Positions 46,090-56,116 of a DNA stretch of 64,000 bases are shown piece by piece; position 1 is the first letter of the stretch, and the number at the start of each line of letters is the position of its first letter. A model generated the notes under the pieces. It was not told the DNA's origin. It searched no databases and worked only from the letters and a program-made list of their open reading frames with translations. Where the stretch lies: positions 221,386 through 285,385 of the forward strand of contig NZ_JANUEQ010000007.1 of the NCBI RefSeq assembly GCF_024807845.1, given 5' to 3'. Made by a program: the position numbers and the translations under genes. This DNA is from Klebsiella sp. BIGb0407 (GTDB lineage Bacteria; Pseudomonadota; Gammaproteobacteria; Enterobacterales; Enterobacteriaceae).

Positions 46090-46626
46090 TTAATTATAAT
46101 CCAGCATGAAGTTAGCAACAGACTGAACCTTACCTGCTGTTACTGCTGCAGCTGTTGAGCGGTAATCAACAGATAAAGGAATATTGGTGGTTTCAGTCAA
46201 TGCGATTTCAGTACTCAAAGCACCAACATTCAAGGTAGAACCATCTGGATTGAATAACTGCAGACCTACGTTCTGCGCAGAACCGGCACCTGCGGTATTC
46301 GCTAATACGCCAGGTTTACCTTCAACAGTTTGTCCGCTAAATGAAATCTGAACAGTTTCCAGAGTTTCGGTGTTGCACTCAAGCAGGCTGATGGTAAATG
46401 GTTTTTTAGCATTTGCCAGCTGGTCTGTTGCTGTGAAAGTAGAGGTTTTTACAGTATCCAGGCTAACAATTTTGTCTGAATCTGAGCTAGATACAGCGCA
46501 AGCACCTGAAGTAACTTCGCCATTAAATGTGACTTTACCGCCAGCCACTGGTGCCGCGTTTGCTGAACCACAAATGATAGTTGCTACTACAGCAGACAGA
46601 AGGGCGAACTTTTTATTGATACTCAT
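46090..46626 (-). CDS. Major fimbrial subunit, operon 2
   Basis: A 178-residue pilin, paralogue of 33935 (GEVTSGACAVSSSDSD, NTAGAGSAQNVGLQLFNPDG, ANFMLDYN). Signal peptide ends SANA. It heads the operon behind a long AT-rich region. Its mature N-terminus lacks four residues of copy 1 (DPVAP-type linker). Confidence 0.92.
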   Translation of the reverse strand: MSINKKFALLSAVVATIICGSANAAPVAGGKVTFNGEVTSGACAVSSSDSDKIVSLDTVKTSTFTATDQLANAKKPFTISLLECNTETLETVQISFSGQTVEGKPGVLANTAGAGSAQNVGLQLFNPDGSTLNVGALSTEIALTETTNIPLSVDYRSTAAAVTAGKVQSVANFMLDYN

Positions 46627-47389
46627 TTTTATATCCTTAGGAATTAGTGATAACAAATTGGCCTGTTAAAATTAACAGAATCATTACATATAAAGATGCG
46701 ACAAATAAAAGCCTTTCAAATTTAACTAAATCAATAATTAAGCATCATAAACAACATATCATTCACTCCCTGTTAATTATATGTTGTCTGGCTCCAGCCA
46801 ATAGGAATAGTCTTATCAGTCATTTGTTACTTATTATGCAATAAATGTTCTCAGTTTTTACTTATAAACTGGGTGGCAAGAATAATCTTATTGGTTATTT
46901 GCTCGCTGACTCTTTATCGTTATTTAGTCTCTTCTCGACGAGGTGTAATTTAAACGAAACCAAATTTAAGCACAACTGTTAAATTCAATAAACTCTGTGT
47001 GGTTTAATAAATTTTACTTATTTTTAGTGATGTCAGACAACAAAATCAACCATTATAATGTAATGGTAATTTGGTTATTTATTCATTATAAACAGTGGTT
47101 TACCATATGTTTTCTGAAGGGGTTTATTTGCTTTTTTTAGAGGGGTAAATTTAAGTGAATTAATTTTATAAATTAGTGTTTTTATTTTTAGACCAAAGTA
47201 TAAATACTGTCTTTTAATAAGACACGCCCTACACGGTGAAGGGGATATCTTATGTTTTATATTCTTTTTTAAAAGTGTAAGTTATGTTTTTACAGTTCAT
47301 CATATTGGGAATATATTGTTTTACACTTACAGGGATAATATGAAGGCTACGTTATCATGTTGTGTTTAACATTTTGTTAAGGAGTTGTA
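46627..47389. promoter_or_regulatory. 763-bp AT-rich upstream region of fimbrial operon 2 and ankyrin gene
   Basis: No gene is seen. It holds an inverted repeat with arms ACAACATAT (46751-46759) and ATATGTTGT (46779-46787), the conserved block at 46951-46976, and further arms AAGTGTAA (47273-47280) and TTACACTT (47321-47328). It also holds the promoter for the plus-strand ankyrin gene. Confidence 0.5.
46951..46976 (-). promoter_or_regulatory. Conserved block shared by the two fimbrial promoters (copy 2)
   Basis: Counterpart of 34819-34844, 22 of 26 bases identical, about 325 bases upstream of the pilin start. See copy 1. Confidence 0.5.
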
Positions 47390-48076
47390 ATGAAAACCTG
47401 CGCCGTCAGAAGAACGTCATTTGTTAAATATTTTCTAATGCTGAGTATCTCATTGGGTTTTGTTAATACCTCACTTGCTGACAATAATGTACCGTCATTA
47501 ATTTATGCCGCAGAGCAGGGCAATGTTCCGGCAGTAAAGCAAGCCCTTGATCAGGGAGCAGATATTGAACAACGTGATAAACGCATGCGTACTCCCTTAA
47601 TGGCTGCAACAAATGCTAATCAGGTTGAGGTCGCACGGTTATTGATTAATAGAGGGGCCGATGTGAATGCCCGGGACAGCATTGAGGACTCTCCCTATCT
47701 CTATGCGGGGGCGCGCGGTTTACAAGAGATCCTTGTCATGACACTGAATCATGGTGCTGACTTGAAAAGCCTTAATCGCTATGGTGGCACCGCACTGATC
47801 CCGGCTTCCGAGCGCGGGCATGTAGAGACTGTACAAACCCTGATTGATGCCGGTATTGAGGTCGACCATGTTAACCGCTTAGGCTGGACCGCGTTAATTG
47901 AAGCTATTGTTCTGGGTGATGGAAGTGAGAAATATCAGCAGATTGTCACTAAGCTTATTCAGGGTGGGGCTGATATTAATTTAGCCGATGGACGAGGTGA
48001 TTCTCCCCTGGCACTGGCAAAGCAGAAAGGCCAGCGTAATATCATTGAAATACTGAAGTCGGCAGGAGCAAAATAA
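47390..48076 (+). CDS. Exported ankyrin-repeat protein
   Basis: A 228-residue protein with a signal peptide ending NTSLA (about residue 30) and four to five ankyrin repeats (AAEQGNVPAVKQALDQGADI, TPLMAATNANQVEVARLLIN, LIPASERGHVETVQTLIDAG, SPLALAKQKGQRNIIEILKS). Such repeats mediate protein contacts in the periplasm. AAGGAG precedes the ATG. It shares a base with the start of the deaminase gene, suggesting coupled expression. Its partner is unknown. Confidence 0.85.
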   Translation: MKTCAVRRTSFVKYFLMLSISLGFVNTSLADNNVPSLIYAAEQGNVPAVKQALDQGADIEQRDKRMRTPLMAATNANQVEVARLLINRGADVNARDSIEDSPYLYAGARGLQEILVMTLNHGADLKSLNRYGGTALIPASERGHVETVQTLIDAGIEVDHVNRLGWTALIEAIVLGDGSEKYQQIVTKLIQGGADINLADGRGDSPLALAKQKGQRNIIEILKSAGAK

Positions 48077-48540
48077 TGTCAGATAATCTATTTTTACAGC
48101 AGGCTATCGCCCTGGCACGAGAAAACGTAGAAGCAGGCGGACGACCCTTTGCAGCACTTGTGGTCTCTAATGATGAAGTCATAGCCACAGGCACGAATCA
48201 GATGTTAGCGCTGAGTGACCCTACGGCACATGCGGAGTTAATGGCATTACGCCAGGCTGGTAAGGTGCTGGGGCGGGTACGGCTGGAAGACTGCATTGTT
48301 TATGCCAGCGGCCAGCCATGCCCTATGTGTTTAGCTGCCATGAGGATGGCGGGTATTTCGCAAGTCTATTATGCCTATTCAAACCAGGACGCTGAACCTT
48401 TTGGTTTATCAACAGAAGCGATTGCAGCAGCCCTTCGTGTACCACCACAGCAGCAGCCCGGGCTGATATTTAAACAGCTGAAACCTCAGGATGAAGAGCA
48501 ATCTGCACTGTATCGCTTCTGGCATACTTCGCAGAAGTAG
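48076..48540 (+). CDS. Nucleoside/guanine deaminase, CDA superfamily
   Basis: A 154-residue cytidine-deaminase-fold enzyme with zinc ligands His52 (PTAHAELMAL), Cys82 and Cys85 (PCPMC), and catalytic Glu54. Its length and the sequence around PCPMCLAAMRMAGI fit guanine deaminase (GuaD) or related small deaminases rather than tRNA adenosine deaminase. Start overlaps the ankyrin stop (TAATG). Confidence 0.82.
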   Translation: MSDNLFLQQAIALARENVEAGGRPFAALVVSNDEVIATGTNQMLALSDPTAHAELMALRQAGKVLGRVRLEDCIVYASGQPCPMCLAAMRMAGISQVYYAYSNQDAEPFGLSTEAIAAALRVPPQQQPGLIFKQLKPQDEEQSALYRFWHTSQK

Positions 48541-48559
48541 TATCGTTTCATTCAGGCCT

Positions 48560-49711
48560 CTATTTCATCAGCCAGCTATCGAGCCACGGAAAGACGATAT
48601 CTTGCTGTTCTTTATAGAAAACGTGCCCAAGTTCAGGCCAGGTCTGAGTGAGCAGATGATCTTCTTGATTTTGTGAGCGCCACACTTGATGCACTTTATC
48701 ATAGGCATCACTGACCGCTGCGGGAGGAAACAGCTTATCTGTTCCGCCGTTAAAAATCAGCAGCGGTCGGGGGGCGACAAGGCTCGCGACATCCGGGATA
48801 TCCAGTTTGCTCGCAAGGCCCGGGTGCAGCATATAAAACGCTGACTGACCGCGCAGGATATTATTACCTGGAGTCATCAGTCCGTCGTAGTTACCAAACC
48901 AGGAAATGGCAGCAGTTGCCGCTACTTTTTCAGACAGGGCGGCAAGTTGCCAGGCGCGATATGCCCCCATTGAAAACCCCAGAGCGCCAATGCGTTTTGC
49001 GTCTACGTCAGGTAGCGAGGCGAGAAAATCAACGGTACGCATATCTTCATAAGCCATAGTTCCGGCAAGAGAGCGCCCAAGATTATAAAAATTACTCGCG
49101 AGTGCCTGTTGCTGTTCATAGGTTACCGGGCCGCGTTCGCCAAAGCCGGGTGCATCAATAGCGATGACCATATAACCTCGTTTTGCCAGCTCATCCCCGA
49201 CAAATTGTCCGGTAAAGAACTTATCAGCCCAGGCTTGGGCAGAAGCTAACTGCGCCTCATTGCCCCAGGGTTTAATCATTTTCTCTTTGCCGATATCAAA
49301 TTTAGAACCGTGATCGTGCAGCAGGACTATTGCGGGATAAGGGGGTGGCGATTTTGGGGTCAGGATCAGCGCGTTAACCCGGCTTTCATCGGTAATGTTT
49401 AACGCCATTTTTTCCGCACGATAGCTGCCACGGTCTTGAGTCTCCAGGATCTCAGGTGCAAAGGCTACGGTAGCTTCAGGGGCTAAAAGCGCCTCCCTGA
49501 CCTGAGCCCGGGTTTGCTGTTGCCACTGCGAAAAATCACTGTAGTTGCCAGATAACCAGGATTGAGGGTAGGTCATTTTGGCTTTTAACTCAGGATAAAA
49601 AGCCGGTAAGTTGTTCTGCAAGCTCTGTGGCCAGGTATCAGTATTAGCCAGTGCTGAACCTGATAGCATAAACAGAAAGCATAACTTGCTGGATAATCGA
49701 GTAATTGACAT
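48560..49711 (-). CDS. Exported alpha/beta hydrolase (dienelactone hydrolase/esterase-like)
   Basis: This 383-residue protein has a signal peptide ending SALA (residue 22) and an alpha/beta-hydrolase core with nucleophile elbow GFSMGAYRAW, an oxyanion-region ALILTPKSPPPYPAIVLLHDHG (split) and a terminal His in ELGHVFY. It likely hydrolyses an ester in the periplasm. It sits beside, but divergent from, the fepA locus. The substrate is unknown. Confidence 0.8.
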   Translation of the reverse strand: MSITRLSSKLCFLFMLSGSALANTDTWPQSLQNNLPAFYPELKAKMTYPQSWLSGNYSDFSQWQQQTRAQVREALLAPEATVAFAPEILETQDRGSYRAEKMALNITDESRVNALILTPKSPPPYPAIVLLHDHGSKFDIGKEKMIKPWGNEAQLASAQAWADKFFTGQFVGDELAKRGYMVIAIDAPGFGERGPVTYEQQQALASNFYNLGRSLAGTMAYEDMRTVDFLASLPDVDAKRIGALGFSMGAYRAWQLAALSEKVAATAAISWFGNYDGLMTPGNNILRGQSAFYMLHPGLASKLDIPDVASLVAPRPLLIFNGGTDKLFPPAAVSDAYDKVHQVWRSQNQEDHLLTQTWPELGHVFYKEQQDIVFPWLDSWLMK

Positions 49712-50105
49712 CGCACCCTCTTAAAATGAAATAGCGTTTCATTTATATTCTAAATAAACTGCCATTTATTTCTGTGGGCAAAGCCAAAAAATAACTAAAA
49801 AATACCATCAGAATAAACGCTGTTATTTCCGAAGGCACTTTCGCCAGTCTTCAGATATCCCGCCTTATTTCCTCACAATTTATTGTTTTATTGTTCATTA
49901 TCAATGTTAGTTATTGCTAATGGTAACCTTTACAAGAATGATATTGATAATAATTACCATTTGTAATAGCGTTTAATGGCTCTTTACTGTGGAGTAAACG
50001 ATTCACCGCAGGCAGTGGTCAAGAATTCTTTATCCAATATCCATGATAGTGGCCCGGGAATTCTCTGGTGCGGTGTTGCAGGCAACTATAAAAATCACAG
50101 AATTT
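49712..50105. promoter_or_regulatory. 394-bp divergent regulatory region of hydrolase and fepA
   Basis: Besides the Fur-like site listed separately, an inverted repeat AAATGAAA (49724-49731) and TTTCATTT (49737-49744) lies just upstream of the hydrolase start and resembles a repressor operator. A second AT-rich stretch near 49890-49910 (TTCATTATCAATG) is also Fur-like. No gene is seen. Confidence 0.5.
49940..49958 (+). promoter_or_regulatory. Putative Fur box upstream of fepA
   Basis: GATATTGATAATAATTACC matches the 19-base Fur consensus at 16 positions, about 150 bases before fepA. Iron-responsive repression of the uptake cluster is expected. Confidence 0.65.
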
Positions 50106-52343
50106 ATGATGAAAAAAAAATATAACCCGCTCGCGCTGCTTATTCCTGCTGCATTGTCAGGAATAGCATTTTCAGGCTATGCAGATGACACTATTGTTGT
50201 TACTGCGGAAAAACAAAATTTACAGGCTCCTGGCGTATCAACGATTACTGCCGATACTCTACGTAAAACGCCTCCTGCCAGAGATCTTGCGGAAGTTATC
50301 CGTACTCAACCGGGGATCAACCTGACCGGTAACTCAACCAGCGGACAGCGCGGAAACGGTCGTCAGATCGATATTCGCGGCATGGGCCCGGAAAATACCT
50401 TAATTCTGGTAGATGGCAAGCCTGTCAGTAGCCGTAACTCCGTTCGTCTGGGCTGGCGCGGTGAGCGAGATACGCGCGGTGATACTAACTGGGTCGCACC
50501 TGAATTAATTGAAAAAATTGATATCATTCGTGGCCCGGCGGCAGTGCGTTATGGTAATGGCGCTGCGGGTGGGGTAGTGAATATCATCACCAAACAGCCG
50601 ACTAATACCTGGCACGGTTCCTGGGACGCTTATTACAATGTGCCAGAGCATAAAGATGAAGGCTCCACTCGGCGTACCACTTTTAGTTTAAATGGCCCGT
50701 TGTCGGATGATGTTTTTATGCGTCTCAGCGGCAGCCTGGCCAGAACGCAAGCTGATGCCTGGGATATTAACCAAGGCCACCAGTCAGTACGTACAGGGAT
50801 TTATGCCTCTACGCTGCCATCAGGTCGTGAAGGGGTAACAGATAAAAATATCAACGCCTTGCTGCGCTGGAACTTTGCACCTCAGCATTCACTGACTTTT
50901 GAAAGCGGTTATGGCCACCAAACTAACCTCTATGCTGGTGATACGCAGAATACCAACAGCAATGCGTTGGTTGAGAGCAAATATGGCAAAATAACCAACC
51001 GTATCTATCGCCAGAATTACTCTCTGACGTGGAATGGCGGCTGGGACAGCGGCGTGACTACCAGTAACTGGGTACGCTATGAGCGGACTCGTAACTCACG
51101 TATTGATGAGGGTCTGGCTGGCGGAACAGAAGGGATCTTCTCTAACGACAAGTTTGTCGACATCGATCTCTCAGATATGCTGTTACACAGCGAGGTCAAC
51201 CTGCCGATTGATTTACTGGTCAATCAGACCTTAACTCTCGGTGCTGAGTTTGATCAGCAGAAAATGAAAGATAGCGCCTCCAATACTCAGACTTTCATGG
51301 GGGGAAATATTCCCGGCTATAGCAGTACCTCTCGTAGCCCGTATTCTAACGCCAATATCTTCTCGCTATTTGCGGAAGATAATATGGAACTGACGGACAG
51401 CACTATGCTGACGCCAGCGCTGCGTTTTGATCATCACTCTATTACTGGCACCAACTGGAGCCCTTCACTGAACCTGTCTCAGGGCTTAGGCGATGATTTC
51501 ACCCTGAAAATGGGTATTGGCCGTGCCTATAAAGCTCCTAGCCTGTATCAAACCAACCCGAACTATATTCTTTATAGTAAAGGTCAGGGCTGTTACGCCA
51601 GTGGCGATGGTGTGGGTTGTTACATGATGGGTAACGATGACCTTAAAGCAGAGACCAGCGTTAACAAGGAAATTGGTCTTGAGTATAAACATGAAGGCTG
51701 GCTGGCCGGTGTCACGTGGTTCCGCAACGATTACCACAATAAAATTGAAGCCGGTTATGCACCTATTGCCCAGACATCTTCCGGTTCAACTCTGACAGAT
51801 ATCTATCAGTGGGAGAATATTTCTCGTGCGTTAGTGGAAGGTCTGGAAGGGTCATTTAATGTTCCTGTCTCTGACAATGTGACCTGGAATAATAACCTGA
51901 CCTGGATGTTGCAGACCAAAAACAAAAAGACGGGTGATAAGCTGTCTATCATTCCAAAGTATACGCTGAACTCAACGCTGAGCTGGCAGGCCAGGGACGA
52001 TCTGTCTTTAAATACTACCTTAACCTGGTACGGTAAGCAGGAACCGAAGAAATACAACTATAAAGGCAAGCTGGCGACAGGTAGCGAAACTAAAGAAGTC
52101 AGTCCTTATAGCCTGGTTGGCTTTAGCGCGACCTGGGATGCGATGAAAAATATCAGCCTGACCGGTGGAGTCAGTAATATTTTCGATAAGCGTCACTGGC
52201 GTGAAGGTAATTCCCAGACCACCTGTTCATTTACACCAGGAAGCGGTGAGTGTAACGGCGTTAGTTATATCTACGGCGCGGGCGCAAATACCTATAATGA
52301 GTCAGGACGAACCTGGTATATGAGCGTTAATACCCGCTTCTAA
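50106..52343 (+). CDS. fepA: FepA, TonB-dependent ferric enterobactin receptor
   Basis: This 745-residue outer-membrane receptor has a signal peptide ending about YADDT, a TonB box DTIVVTA, a plug domain (residues about 35-180) and a 22-strand barrel ending MSVNTRF. It matches FepA in length and in segments such as [20 protein letters not shown] and [16 protein letters not shown] (each under 20). FepA and IroN are close, so ligand range may include salmochelin. There is no clear ribosome-binding site before ATG 50106 or 50109. Confidence 0.88.
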   Translation: MMKKKYNPLALLIPAALSGIAFSGYADDTIVVTAEKQNLQAPGVSTITADTLRKTPPARDLAEVIRTQPGINLTGNSTSGQRGNGRQIDIRGMGPENTLILVDGKPVSSRNSVRLGWRGERDTRGDTNWVAPELIEKIDIIRGPAAVRYGNGAAGGVVNIITKQPTNTWHGSWDAYYNVPEHKDEGSTRRTTFSLNGPLSDDVFMRLSGSLARTQADAWDINQGHQSVRTGIYASTLPSGREGVTDKNINALLRWNFAPQHSLTFESGYGHQTNLYAGDTQNTNSNALVESKYGKITNRIYRQNYSLTWNGGWDSGVTTSNWVRYERTRNSRIDEGLAGGTEGIFSNDKFVDIDLSDMLLHSEVNLPIDLLVNQTLTLGAEFDQQKMKDSASNTQTFMGGNIPGYSSTSRSPYSNANIFSLFAEDNMELTDSTMLTPALRFDHHSITGTNWSPSLNLSQGLGDDFTLKMGIGRAYKAPSLYQTNPNYILYSKGQGCYASGDGVGCYMMGNDDLKAETSVNKEIGLEYKHEGWLAGVTWFRNDYHNKIEAGYAPIAQTSSGSTLTDIYQWENISRALVEGLEGSFNVPVSDNVTWNNNLTWMLQTKNKKTGDKLSIIPKYTLNSTLSWQARDDLSLNTTLTWYGKQEPKKYNYKGKLATGSETKEVSPYSLVGFSATWDAMKNISLTGGVSNIFDKRHWREGNSQTTCSFTPGSGECNGVSYIYGAGANTYNESGRTWYMSVNTRF

Positions 52344-52358
52344 TTCTGTACTTTAAAA

Positions 52359-52382
52359 CAGGTAACAAAACCCTGTTACCTG
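52359..52382 (+). terminator. Hairpin after fepA
   Basis: Perfect nine-base stem CAGGTAACA/TGTTACCTG with a six-base loop, 16 bases past the fepA stop. A second partial stem (GATGAAAGAG/CTCTTTCGTC, one G-T mismatch) follows at once. Confidence 0.6.
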
Positions 52383-52465
52383 ATGAAAGAGGGGCTCTTC
52401 TGATGAGAGTCTCTCTTTCGTCTTTATACCTTTCTAAGAATCATCAGCCAGAAGGATATATATCC

Positions 52466-53425
52466 GTGAGATGCCCCTCTTTCTTTTGCCGAGCCCTGTT
52501 GTTAGTCGGGACCTTTTTTATCACACAGTCTGTTGTTTATGCTGCAGATTGGCCCCGACAAATTACCGATTCGCGAGGGGTTCATACTCTGGATAGCCCG
52601 CCTGAACGTATTGTCTCTACCAGCGTGACACTGACCGGTTCTCTGCTCGCCCTTGATGCACCCGTGGTGGCCAGTGGGGCAACCATGCCGAATAATCGTA
52701 TTGCTGACGGCAATGGTTTTATGCGTCAGTGGGGAAAAATTGCCGTTGAGCGCGATTTAACCCGGCTCTATATTGGTGAGCCTAATGCTGAAGCGGTGGC
52801 AGCCCAACTTCCTGACTTGATTTTGATCAGTGCTACAGGCGGCGATTCAGCCATGGCACTCTATGAACAACTGTCAGCCATCGCTCCGACCTTAATCATT
52901 AACTATGATGATAAAAGCTGGCAGTCTCTGCTGAAAGAACTGGGACAGATAACAGGACGGGAAGCGATAGCCGAACAGCGAATTGCCGAATTTGATAAGC
53001 AGTTAACTACCCTTAGAAAGCAGATTACTTTACCGCCACAACCCATTAATGCCCTGGTCTATAGCGCAGGTTCTCACAGCGCTAATCTATGGACTACGGA
53101 ATCAGCCCAGGGACAATTACTGGAACAGGTTGGTTTTACGCTGGCACCAATACCTGAAGGGCTGCGTGTTTCAACCAGCCAGGGAAAGCGTCACGATATT
53201 GTGCAGCTAGGTGGAGAAGTACTGGCGTCAGGTCTTAATGGCCAGGGGCTGATGCTGTTTGCTGGCAATCAGAGTGATGTTGATGCCATTTATGCTAATC
53301 CCTTGCTGGCGCATCTGCCGTCTGTGGAAAATAAGCGGGTCTGGGCGCTGGGTACAGAAAGTTTTCGTCTGGATTACTACAGTGCCATGCTTGTCTTGCA
53401 ACGACTACAAGCGTTATTTGGTTAA
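52466..53425 (+). CDS. fepB: FepB, ferric enterobactin periplasmic binding protein
   Basis: A 319-residue class-III siderophore-binding protein with signal peptide ending VVYA. The mature start [12 protein letters not shown] and the internal [19 protein letters not shown] and [13 protein letters not shown] blocks match E. coli FepB. GTG at 52466 is the supported start, with AAGGA nine bases upstream; the ATG at 52403 has no homology. It delivers the ferric siderophore to FepDG. Confidence 0.92.
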   Translation: MRCPSFFCRALLLVGTFFITQSVVYAADWPRQITDSRGVHTLDSPPERIVSTSVTLTGSLLALDAPVVASGATMPNNRIADGNGFMRQWGKIAVERDLTRLYIGEPNAEAVAAQLPDLILISATGGDSAMALYEQLSAIAPTLIINYDDKSWQSLLKELGQITGREAIAEQRIAEFDKQLTTLRKQITLPPQPINALVYSAGSHSANLWTTESAQGQLLEQVGFTLAPIPEGLRVSTSQGKRHDIVQLGGEVLASGLNGQGLMLFAGNQSDVDAIYANPLLAHLPSVENKRVWALGTESFRLDYYSAMLVLQRLQALFG

Positions 53426-53456
53426 GGTTATGACTAACAATAACTCAGAGGGTTTG

Positions 53457-54068
53457 ATGCAAGTATTTGCTTTATTTACGCTCATTTTTTCTATCCTGAT
53501 CCTGCAAGGATGTACTACGAAGGGAGAAGCTGTCGCCAGTTGTCCCGATCTCTCCGAACTAAAGAATGCTGCTACTCAAGGGGATATTCATGCTCAGGTA
53601 ACCCTCGGAGAAATGTATTCTAATGGTCTCTGTATGGAGCGGAATTTAGCTGAGGCTCGTGAATGGTTTGGCGAGGCGGCTCCTGATGGAGGGCCATTAC
53701 CCAAATATGCGCTGGCGAATATGTATCATGATGGTGCTGGCGGTCCAAAGGATGATCAGAAAGCGGTTGAATGGTATGAAAAAGCGGGTCAGCAGGGGTT
53801 ATCCGATGGATTCGTCGCTTTAGCCAGTATGTATGGCTCGGGGGATGGTGTAGAGATCGATCCTGCTCTGGCGAAAAAATATGCCGATCTTGCGGTGTCG
53901 ACCAATGACAGTGTCATGAAATTTTTTGCCGCACAGATGTATGAAACCGGTCATGGTGCCATGTTGAACCTAAAGCAGGCGAGAAAATGGTACAAGGAAT
54001 CGTGCATGAAAGGTTTTGCTCCGAGTTGCAAAAAATTCAATCAGTTAAATAATAAAATGTCGTCATAA
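53457..54068 (+). CDS. Sel1-repeat lipoprotein inserted between fepB and fepD
   Basis: A 203-residue protein with a lipobox LQGC at Cys19 and about four Sel1-type repeats (AQVTLGEMYSNGLCMERN, YALANMYHDGAGGPKDDQKA, FVALASMYGSGDGVEIDPA, FFAAQMYETGHGAMLN). ATG 53457 has AGAGGG five bases upstream, while ATG 53430 has poor spacing. Sel1 proteins act as adaptors, often at the envelope. In E. coli no such gene lies between fepB and fepD. Confidence 0.8.
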   Translation: MQVFALFTLIFSILILQGCTTKGEAVASCPDLSELKNAATQGDIHAQVTLGEMYSNGLCMERNLAEAREWFGEAAPDGGPLPKYALANMYHDGAGGPKDDQKAVEWYEKAGQQGLSDGFVALASMYGSGDGVEIDPALAKKYADLAVSTNDSVMKFFAAQMYETGHGAMLNLKQARKWYKESCMKGFAPSCKKFNQLNNKMSS

Positions 54069-54116
54069 CGGTGTGACGCATTACGTTAATATTTTTATAA
54101 AATAATAGGCTGCACT

Positions 54117-55124
54117 ATGCCAACCACCTCTTCCTCAGCACGCCTTTGGGTGATGCTGGGGCTACTCTTTCTGCTGTGCCTTGCTGTCGCTTTGAGTTTG
54201 CTGGTAGGTGCTAAATCCTTGCCTGCTTCTGTGATGCTTGAAGCGCTCTCAGGTCAGTGCAGCAGCGCCGACTGCACCATTATTCTTGATGCCCGATTAC
54301 CCCGTACGCTGGCGGGTCTGCTGGCCGGTTTCGGACTGGGAATTGCCGGGGCATTGATGCAGACGTTGACACGCAACCCGCTTGCTGACCCTGGCCTGCT
54401 GGGTGTGAATGCCGGGGCCAGTTTTGCCATTGTTCTTGGGGCAGCGTTCCTGGGATTATCTTCGCCTGGCGATCAGCTCTGGATGGCGCTTTGTGGCTCT
54501 TTGATTGCTGCCTTGTTAGTCACTTTTACCGGTAGTCAGGGGGGAGGACAGCTAAGCCCGGTACGACTGACTCTGGCTGGCGTTGCGCTGGCAGCGGTGC
54601 TGGAGGGGCTATCAAGCGGCATTGCTTTGCTCAACCCGGATGTCTACGATACTTTGCGTTTCTGGCAGGCCGGTTCGCTTGATATTCGCACGCTCAGTAC
54701 GTTGAAAATTGTTGCCTTACCGATGGCCATGGCACTGGTGGTGGCGCTGATGTTAAGTCGCTCTCTTAACAGCCTGAGTCTGGGAATTGATACCGCCAGT
54801 GCTCTTGGCAGCGGTGTGGTTCGCACTCAGTTACTGGGGTTAGTGGTTATTACCGTGCTATGTGGCGGAACGACAGCCATGGTCGGGCCGATTGCCTTTA
54901 TTGGTCTGATGGTTCCCCATATTGCCCGCTGGTTAGTTGGAGCAGATCATCGCTTTAGCTTACCCGTTGCGTTACTGGTCACGCCGGTCCTGTTGTTATT
55001 CGCCGATATTGTTGGCCGTCTGCTGGTACCTGGCGAGCTGCGGGTTTCTATTGTCAGCGCATTTATCGGGGCTCCGGCGTTAATCTGGCTGGTGCGTCAG
55101 CGTAATAAGGGGGCTGCATGTTAA
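54117..55124 (+). CDS. fepD: FepD, ferric enterobactin ABC permease
   Basis: A 335-residue FecCD-family permease with about ten transmembrane segments and the GPIAFIGLMVPHIARWLVG signature (coupling loop). It pairs with FepG to form the inner-membrane channel, with FepC as ATPase. Its end overlaps fepG by seven bases. Confidence 0.93.
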   Translation: MPTTSSSARLWVMLGLLFLLCLAVALSLLVGAKSLPASVMLEALSGQCSSADCTIILDARLPRTLAGLLAGFGLGIAGALMQTLTRNPLADPGLLGVNAGASFAIVLGAAFLGLSSPGDQLWMALCGSLIAALLVTFTGSQGGGQLSPVRLTLAGVALAAVLEGLSSGIALLNPDVYDTLRFWQAGSLDIRTLSTLKIVALPMAMALVVALMLSRSLNSLSLGIDTASALGSGVVRTQLLGLVVITVLCGGTTAMVGPIAFIGLMVPHIARWLVGADHRFSLPVALLVTPVLLLFADIVGRLLVPGELRVSIVSAFIGAPALIWLVRQRNKGAAC

Positions 55125-56116
55125 TGCCTTCATTGCGCTTACGTCTGTGTTGCAGCTTACTGCTGATTGCCTGCTTGCTGCTGGCCTTATGGGGTTTATG
55201 CAGTGGTAGTGTGGTCCTGACGCCAGGCCAGGTGATACAAGCTTTTATGGGCGATGCCCCTCGGGCTGTGGGTCTGGTGGTGACAGAATGGCGGCTGCCG
55301 AGAATCACCATGGCGTTGGTGGTGGGTGCTGCACTGGGTGTCAGCGGGGCGCTATTTCAGTCATTAATGCGCAACCCGCTTGGTAGCCCGGATGTGATGG
55401 GTTTCAATACCGGAGCATGGAGTGGTGTGCTGGTTGCCATGGTGTTCTTTAATCAGCATGCGACCGCCGTGGTGCTGGCTGCGATGGCGGGAGGGATCCT
55501 CACCGCATTTGTGGTCTGGCTACTGGCATGGCGTAACGGCATCGATACTTTCCGGTTAATTATCATTGGGATCGGTGTACGGGCCATGCTGGTTTCATTG
55601 AATACCTGGCTCTTATTACAGGCCTCTCTGGAAACGGCTTTTTCAGCTGGCTTGTGGAACGCAGGTTCCCTTAATGGTATGACCTGGGCAAAAACCCTGC
55701 CTGCGACACCGCTTATTTTACTGATGCTGATTGCAGCAGGGCTGATGGTCAGACGTATGCGTATGCTGGAAATGGGCGATGACAGCGCCTGTGCATTAGG
55801 GGTTACGGTTGAACGATCCCGACTGGGGCTGATGCTGATAGCGGTGATTTTAACTGCGGCCTCAACGGCGATTGCTGGCCCGATTTCATTTATTGCTCTG
55901 GTCGCTCCCCATATTGCCCAGCGGTTAAGCCGTACCTCGCGCTGGGGTCTTACTCAGGCAGCCCTGTGTGGGGCATTTATTTTACTGGTAGCCGATCTCT
56001 GTGGTCAGCATCTATTTTTACCTTACCAGCTTCCGGTCGGCGTGCTTACTGTGAGTATCGGTGGACTGTATCTGATTGGTTTACTTATTAAGGAATCACG
56101 TAAAAATGCATCCTGA
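55118..56116 (+). CDS. fepG: FepG, ferric enterobactin ABC permease
   Basis: This 332-residue FecCD-family permease has the matching GPISFIALVAPHIAQRLSR signature and SLMRNPLGSPDVMGFNTGA segment. It starts within the end of fepD and its 3' end overlaps fepC, so fepDGC is translationally coupled. Confidence 0.93.
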   Translation: MLMPSLRLRLCCSLLLIACLLLALWGLCSGSVVLTPGQVIQAFMGDAPRAVGLVVTEWRLPRITMALVVGAALGVSGALFQSLMRNPLGSPDVMGFNTGAWSGVLVAMVFFNQHATAVVLAAMAGGILTAFVVWLLAWRNGIDTFRLIIIGIGVRAMLVSLNTWLLLQASLETAFSAGLWNAGSLNGMTWAKTLPATPLILLMLIAAGLMVRRMRMLEMGDDSACALGVTVERSRLGLMLIAVILTAASTAIAGPISFIALVAPHIAQRLSRTSRWGLTQAALCGAFILLVADLCGQHLFLPYQLPVGVLTVSIGGLYLIGLLIKESRKNAS

